64,000 bases of DNA from Pegoplata infirma (lineage: Eukaryota > Arthropoda > Insecta > Diptera > Anthomyiidae): positions 206,980,581-207,044,580 of the forward strand of contig OY992537.1 in NCBI GenBank assembly GCA_963921195.1, in the 5' to 3' direction. The first letter of the stretch is position 1. Each line of letters starts with the position of its first letter. Below are positions 57,901-64,000 of this stretch, piece after piece. Both the position numbers and the translations under genes were made by a program. Below the pieces are notes generated by a model, which had not been told where the DNA came from, ran no database searches, and saw only the letters and a program-made list of their open reading frames with translations.

Positions 57901-58424
57901 ATTGTTATCAATATATCGATAACTGCAAAATATTCTAAAGAAAATTCTATAGTTTTCGATATATCTATTAAAGTTTCTATAGTTATCAATATATCGGTAA
58001 CGGCGAAATTGAGACAATAGAGTTTTCTAGAGAAAATTTTCCTGTTATCAGTAACTAAAGAATTTTTTATATCGATGTTATCGATAACTATATTGAAAAC
58101 ATTAAAATTTTCTATAGAATATTCTGAAGTTTATATGTAACGATAACAGCAAAATTTTCCATAAAAATTTCATTGTTATCGATATATTGGTATTTTGTGT
58201 GGCAAATTCCATATTTATCGATAACAGAACAATTTTAATAGAAAATTCTGTTGTTATCGATGACTGCAAAATTTTCTGTAGAAAATTCGTAGTAATCGAT
58301 GTATCGAAAACTGTGAAATTTTTAACATAAAATTTTATATAATTTTCTATGGAAAATTCTATTGTTATCAATATATCGATAACTGCAAAATGTTTTAAAG
58401 AAAATTCTATAGTTTTCGATATAT

Positions 58425-58885
58425 CCCTGCAAAAAAAGTCATTACCACTTCCCAGTGGAGTGCTTTAAAACTAAAACAAATGTAATGAAATACAACAAAA
58501 ATAACAAAAAACACAAGACAAAAACACACAAACAGTTTTTTCTACTCCAGAATTCATAGATATTCAGCTCTTAACTCATTACCTATCGCGACACCTCCAT
58601 ACAAATGTAAGTAGATATTCAGTAGAAAAGAACTACTCCAGGGAAGTAGTTGGAAGTTGTTTGAAAGCTCGGAGTACTTCTTATCTACTGAATATCTACT
58701 TACTTTTGTATGGGAGTGTCGCGGAAGGTAATGAGTTAAGAGCTGAATATCAACTTTTTATGGAGTAGAAAAGAAGTCCTTTGCGATTTTTTCTTGTGTT
58801 TTTTGTTATTTTTGTTGTATTTCATTACATTTGTTATAGTTTTAAAGCACTCCAAATAGAAGTACTCCGCACTTTTTTTGCTGGG
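58425..58885. mobile_element. Foldback MITE in satellite (CCC-GCAAAAAAAGT ends)
   Basis: It starts CCCTGCAAAAAAAGT and ends ACTTTTTTTGCTGGG, with AT on both sides. The arms pair over most of the length, for example 'gagtgctttaaaac' against 'gttttaaagcactc', and 'attcagctcttaactcatta' against 'taatgagttaagagctgaat'. The uninterrupted unit 'ttttcgatatatctatt' is at 57952-57968. The minus ORF 58736-58951 is an artefact. Confidence 0.9.
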
Positions 58886-61095
58886 ATCTTTTAAAAATTC
58901 TACAGTTACCGATATTTCGATAACGGCAAAATTGTCTATATATAATGGCAAAATCTTCGATTGCTATAGAATTTTCGATTCAAATTTTGCTGTTATCGAT
59001 AAATATGGAATTTGCCATACAAAATACCGATGTATCGATTACTATGAAATTTGCTATAAAAAATCTTTCTGTTATCGGTACATATAAACTTCAGAATTTT
59101 CTATATGAGTTTTTTTGTTATCGATAACTATAAAATAAGAATCGAATAACTATAGATTTTTGTATAGGAAATTTTGCTGTTTTTGATTCATCGATAACAA
59201 TAGATTTTTAAAAACAATAGATTATAGCAAATTTTGCTGTTATCGGTAACTAGAGAATTTTCTATAAAAAAGTGCTGTTCTCGACGGATCGATAACAAAA
59301 AAAATTTTTTGCAGATATTTTTACTGTTCTCGATATATCGATAACTGAATAAGTTTTTAAGCAAAAAAAACTAATTTTCTGTAGAAAATTATTATAAATT
59401 AATTCTGTAGAAAAATTATCTGTAAATCGATAACTATAGAATTTTTATTGAAACATTTTGGTGCTATCGATTTATCGACTGTAGAATTTTCTATAGAAAA
59501 TTTGGATGTTATACATATAAACATTAAAATTTTCTATAGAAAATTTTGCTGTTATCGAAACATCGGTAACTTTCGAATTTTCAATAGAAATCTTTGCCAT
59601 TATCGATATATCGATAACTATATAATTTTAAATAGATGTACCGAAATCTATAGAATTTTCTTTTAGAACATTTTGCAGTTATTGATATCTTGATATCAAC
59701 AGACTTTTCCATATTACATTATTTAAATTGTTTTTTATAGAAAATGTTGCAGTTTTCAATAAATCGATTACTTAAGAATTTTCTTTAAAACATTTTCCAG
59801 TCATCTATATCTATAGAATTTTCTTTACAAATGTTGCTGTTATTGATAACTAGAATTTTCTATAGAAAATAACTAAGAATTTTTTACAAAAAATTTTGGT
59901 GTTATCGATAACTACAGAAGTTTCTATAGCTGTAATTGAACTATCGGTAACTATAGAATTTTCTATTGAAAATTTTGCTCTAAATGATGTATCGATAATT
60001 ATGTATATTCTAAAGACAATTTTTCTGTTATTGATATATAGATAACAATAGAATTTTCGATAAAACAATTTTGCTCAAATCGATACATCGATAACTATAT
60101 ACTTTTCCGGAGAAATTTTTACTGTTACGTATATATTTCGATAAGTATAGAATTAAAAGAAAAAAATCCATAGAAAATTCTATATAGATAACAATAGCAT
60201 TTTCTGTAAAAATGATTAAAGTTATCAATGTGTAAATAATCGATTTATTTATACAACTTTGCTGTTATCGAAATATCGATAACTCTAGAATTTTCTACAG
60301 AACTACAGAAAATTCTGCTTTTATCTATATATCGATAACTACAACATTTTCAAAAGAAAATTTTGCTGTTATCGATAGAAATATTTTTGACGTCGATAAC
60401 TATAGAATTTTCAATTAAATTGCTTGATGTTATCCATACATCGAAACTAAAAAATTTCTCATTAATCGATAACTATAGAATTTTCATTCGAAAATTTAAC
60501 AACTATCAATATATCGATAACTGTAAAATTATAAAATTTTCTAGAATTTTTAGTAGAAAATTTTTCAGTTATCGATGTATCGATAACTGTAAAATTATAC
60601 AATTTTCTGCAAAAAAATTAGAAATATTCGATATATCGGTATCCAGCGATAACTAACGAACTTTTTATATAAAAATTTTAAAGCTATCAAAAACTCAGAA
60701 TTGCCCAATCAAAATCAATTAGAATTAATCAGAATTTTATATAAATTTTTGATGTTATCGATACATCGAAACTAAAAAATGTTGCATTAATCGATTACTA
60801 TAGAATTTTCATTAGAAAACTTTACAGTTATCGATATATCGATAACTGAAAAATTATACAATTTTCTATTGAAAATTTTGAAATATTTAATATTTCGGTA
60901 TCCATAGAATTTTTTTTCAAAAATTGTTCTGTTATCGGTTTAGCGATAACTAACGAGCTTTTTATAGAAAATATTAAAGTAATCTGTAACTATAGATTTT
61001 TTTATCAAAATCAATTAGAATAAATCAGAACTTAATATCAAATTTTTATTTAAGGAAAATTCTGCAGTTATCGATTTATAAATAAAAAAAAATTC

Positions 61096-61750
61096 TAAAA
61101 AATTTTCTATAAAAAATTACATTTTATTCTCAATTCTTAAAATAGTCTCCAATCGAATCTCCATATAACAATGACCGTTTGACTAGGTATCGGTGTATTT
61201 ACACAAATATTGTACAATATTTACATATAAGTGTATATTTGTTTTTTTTTTTTTTGTAGTGTGTGTGGTATTTTGAGCGTGGTATGATTTTATATGGATA
61301 TAATTATGAAGTGTAATGCGTAGAAATGCAATGCCATGGTTTGTTGCCTTTGAACATTTTCTTTCTTCTTATCGGGTGCAATAAATCTTGATACGCTGTC
61401 ATGTTCTGTCTAATTAGTAATATGTCAATAAACTTAATTCAATACTGTTAAAGAGAAGAAATACAAAAATAAATTTTAAATAAAATTATTTCACTTTTTT
61501 TTTTTTTTATTGGAATCACTTTTGTAAAAGCGAATGTAAGGAAGTGAATTTAATTGGAAATTCTTACAAAAACTTACATTAAGTATGGGTGGAGGGGGGG
61601 AGATTGGGGATAAGTACGACGTGAAGATGTTTATAGATATTATAATTTATGATTATTTATGTTATATTTTGGTGTAAGTATGACACATGTTAAACAAGAC
61701 AATATTTTGTCTTGTTAGACAATGATATTTTATTGCAAAAATTATAAAAA
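61096..61750. other. Intergenic, no gene recognised
   Basis: It contains a T-run and a 'gtgtgtggt' stretch near 61245-61270 and a G-rich run 'ggtggaggggggg' near 61588. No coding signals. Confidence 0.4.
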
Positions 61751-61751
61751 A

Positions 61752-62372
61752 CAAGTAGAAAAGTTAAATTCGACTTGGCCGAATCTAGGATACCCTCCAC
61801 AATGCCCTTTTTAAGTGATAGTAAATTTTCTAACGTGAAAAAAATAAAATTTTTTATTAGAAATATTTTATTTTGTGTAAAAAACTTTTTTCTTTAAGTA
61901 ATTTTTGAAAAAAAAAAAATAATTTACTAAAAATTTTTTTGAGTGTAAAATTTTTTTAGATTTTTTTTTTTAGTGTAAACATATTTTTGAAGGACAAAAA
62001 TACTTTGAAAAATATTTTTGTGACTTACCAATGATTTTAAAACATGTTAAATGGGTTTTTAACACATGAATTTAAGGTTAAACTAATCTAAAATTCACGG
62101 TTTTTCCAATAAACTTTGAACCACTAGACCGATTTAGCTGAAATGCAGTCTTTTGCTCATAACTTTTGAACCACTTGACTGATTTCGTTGGATTGCAATA
62201 CCAACCTGACCAGGTTCATGCTCAACATATATGCCCATTGGGCATTGCCCAACTTCAGGAGCTTCCGTAAAGTCTTTAAAAAAATTGTGAGTTTTTAACA
62301 GACAGAGAGACGGACAGACGGACGGACATCGCTAGATCGTATTATAATCGATCGAGGATCATAAATATTCGG
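61752..62372 (-). mobile_element. Helentron/mini-me-like repeat, family A, joined to a family C end
   Basis: The left text 'acaagtagaaaagttaaatt' and 'cgacttggccgaatct' is the family-A terminus. 'ttttgagtgtaaaattttt' units follow. The right part carries 'gacagacggacggacatcgc' and 'cgatcgaggatcataaata'. At 62373 it switches to 'ttcggtcaggactcactata' then 'caataccctacac', which is the terminus of family C. It is either a second insertion or a chimera. Confidence 0.7.
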
Positions 62373-62462
62373 TCAGGACTCACTATACAATACCCTACAC
62401 TATTTTTTCCCGTAAAATGTGTCAAAAGTTCAAATTTTGACCGATTTTCTTAATCTTCAAGA

Positions 62463-64000
62463 GCGGACGAGGACTGGTATACATACAGGCTGCAACTTAA
62501 GAGTTATAAGAAGATGATCAGAATTGCCAAATGTCATTCTTGGAAAAACTTCTGGGGAAACATAGAAAACGTTTCTAATGTCAACATTTATCTTCAGGCC
62601 CTAGAAATCCCTTGGACCTGATGGCAGCAAGTGTCGGACTATAAAGCCCCTTGGCTGTATAATCTAAACACAGCTGGCCGTATATTTCTTTAAAATGGAG
62701 GGATACCAGTGTCCTCTTTATCCTGAAGGCTGGAAAAAATTCCCACACAGCTCCGAAGGATTTCAGACCAATAAGTCTGTCATCTTTTTTGTTAAAGACA
62801 GTGGAACGAATGATAGACTCGTATTTGCGTAGAGTGATTGACCCGAGGTTGCTTTCGACAAGAACACATGCATACACCCGAGGTAGATATACGGAAACAG
62901 TTCTTCATGAGCTAGTTGGTACCATCGCACAGTGCCACATTTGGCCAATCTAGCACGACAAAAATCAAAAAAAAATTTCCCCGATTTTCATGATATGTTT
63001 GTATGTATTATAGAACATTCCTAATAGCACGGAAATAATCATATAAGATCGATAATTCTGTTCGTTACTAATAGGTGGGTGCATAAAGTTGGATCTTGTA
63101 AAATCCTGTACTAGTGTACATAATTTCGCATAAATTAAGTCGAGTTTAAACTGTTGTAACTTTTGAACAAAAAGAGATATTTATCCACTCTTTTTTGGTA
63201 ATTTTAAAGGATATTTAAATGCTTTAAGTCATATCTTTTCTTTTTTTGTTAAACAAATTTTTCTATTTTTTATTAAATTTTTAACAAAATACAAATTTTT
63301 GAAAAGAAAATTATATATTTATTTTTTTGATGGAATAGAACTTTTGTGTTTGGTCCGTATTGGTCGCCGGACTTTTTCAGATATATTGACCAATATCCAT
63401 AGTACTTATTTCAACGGCTAACTTTTCCGACCGTCTGCGACGCCGACTACAGTGGGGCGATATGTAAACCTTGTTTTTACATATTTTTCAAACAAATTTT
63501 AAAAAAGTGGGCGTGGCAGTTGTCTGACCGCCCCTTTTTTTTGTGATAATATTTCTACAGTCATTGAGAGTATATATACCAAATTTAAAGAAATTATAAC
63601 CAAAATTACAAATTTTAAAAAAAGTGGGCGTGGCCCTTAACCGGCCTCCCACATTTTTCATAATGTTATTTTCGAAGTCAAAACGAACATTTTTACCGAA
63701 TTTCAAGTCAATATAATTAAAATTGGATTTTTTTTGTCGTCCTAGATTGGCCAAATGTGGCACTGTGCATCGAGAGATCCCTTCCGGTAAAGGAGTACAC
63801 TATAGCGACCTTTCATGTTATAGAGGGGGCTTTTAATAATGTCATCCCAGACTCGATAATGGTGGCATCTGGTCTGGGAGTGAAGCGTGGGAACGTTTTA
63901 ATTGTGGAAAATCTAATTGCCAATAGACGTATAACTTCTGAATTGGGAGCGTCTGTCATATATCGGGCACACCACAGGGAGGTGTTCTTTCGCCGCTTCT
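62463..64000 (+). pseudogene. LOA-like LINE, reverse transcriptase region (cut by window end)
   Basis: The frame at 62460 reads DEDWYTYRLQLKSYKKMIRI then AKCHSWKNFWGNIENVSNV, the pre-RT linker. Another frame from 62708 reads SVLFILKAGKNSHTAPKDFR then PISLSSFLLKTVERMIDSYL, which are RT blocks 1-2. After a Transib-like insert, the frame continues ERSLPVKEYTIATFHVIEGA then FNNV. A frameshift near 63962 precedes GTPQGGVLSPL at the window edge. The usual Asp in FLDIEGAF is replaced (FHVIEGAF), so the first catalytic Asp is lost. It is a dead copy. The FADD box and RNase H would lie beyond 64000. Confidence 0.85.
62928..63767. mobile_element. Transib-like element 3 (TSD CATCG, CACAGTG ends)
   Basis: It starts CACAGTGCCACATTTGGCCA and ends with the exact inverse TGGCCAAATGTGGCACTGTG. 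The inverted repeat extends with few mismatches to about 38 bp ('cgacaaaaa'). Identical pentamers CATCG flank it at 62923-62927 and 63768-63772. The target is the LINE RT coding text 'ggtaccatcgagagatcc', whose frame is continuous across the junction. It is 840 bp with no transposase. An internal duplicate, 'aaaaaagtgggcgtggc', lies at 63500 and 63618. Confidence 0.9.

Larger units (their letters stand above)
54940..61095. repeat. About 48-bp double-palindrome satellite (TATCGATA), 6.1 kb
   Basis: The consensus monomer is 'ttttgctg', then TTATCGATATATCGATAA, then 'ctatag', then AATTTTCTATAGAAAA. It therefore holds two near-perfect palindromes. More than 100 units are present, strongly diverged at the edges. 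A higher-order arrangement is visible: text including 'ggtattttgtgtggcaaatt' recurs at 57111 and 58191, and inverted as 'aatttgccacacaaaatacc' at 56741 and 58999. Two foldback MITEs interrupt it. All ORFs within are artefacts. Confidence 0.9.

Noticed and set aside
54940..61095. Possible CRISPR array
   Set aside because: Units are contiguous diverged tandem repeats without unique spacers, in a eukaryotic context.
63488..63763. 91-codon minus ORF with duplicated GGRLRATPTF-type text
   Set aside because: It is inside Transib-like element 3 and arises from an internal DNA duplication; no transposase motif.

Overview
The window looks like AT-rich repeat-filled DNA from a dipteran fly, probably a higher (schizophoran) fly. 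The main clue is a repeat family whose members carry a 'taaagtatatata...gatc...gtccgtccgtccgtc' core. This is the (TA)n/(GTCY)n layout of dipteran mini-me/DINE-1-like elements, recalled from memory and not searched. I find no convincing host protein-coding exon, no true tRNA or rRNA gene, and nothing bacterial. Nearly all long ORFs are by-products of tandem repeats, homopolymer runs or transposon arms. The window reads as a gene desert or a very long intron.

Layout. 1-13.2 kb: stacked TA-inserting MITEs (TIR CACTCAAAAA) and helentron-like repeats. A helentron-like copy at 5.9-10.9 kb holds a hAT-like element and a 3.3-kb Transib-like element. The Transib-like element in turn holds a piggyBac-like and a second hAT-like element. 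14.6-17.1 kb: a helentron-like copy with a 1.45-kb internal 35-bp tandem array. 17.4-25.9 kb: long foldback elements with 3-bp TTA duplications, and a tRNA-derived SINE inside a MITE. 26-28 kb: a 25-bp tandem array split by a hAT-like foldback. 28.1-33.6 kb: further foldbacks, then a nest of helentron-like, MITE and 35-bp satellite sequence. 34.9-40.7 kb: decayed LOA-like LINE 3' ends on both strands, split by a Mutator-like palindrome and a second Transib-like element. 41.8-43.3 kb: a SINE with a tail of about 88 ATT units and a separate run of about 66 ATT units. 44.9-53.1 kb: more foldbacks, helentron-like copies and a third SINE copy. 54.9-61.1 kb: a 6-kb satellite of about 48-bp monomers with two palindromes, one built on TATCGATA. 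61.8-64 kb: a helentron-like copy, then the reverse transcriptase region of a LOA-like LINE split by a third Transib-like element and cut by the window end.

The mobile-element boundaries are well supported because several empty target sites lie in the same window as their filled copies. These give target-site duplications of TA, TTA and TTGTACAT-type octamers as well as the pentamers CACTG and CATCG. The elements do not form a gene pathway; together they record nested insertion. The most notable items are the three Transib-like elements with RSS-like ends (CACAGTG/CACGGTG), two hAT-like elements that used the same octamer CTTATAAC, and two satellites that share a TTTTCTATAGAAAA-type palindrome joined to different second palindromes.
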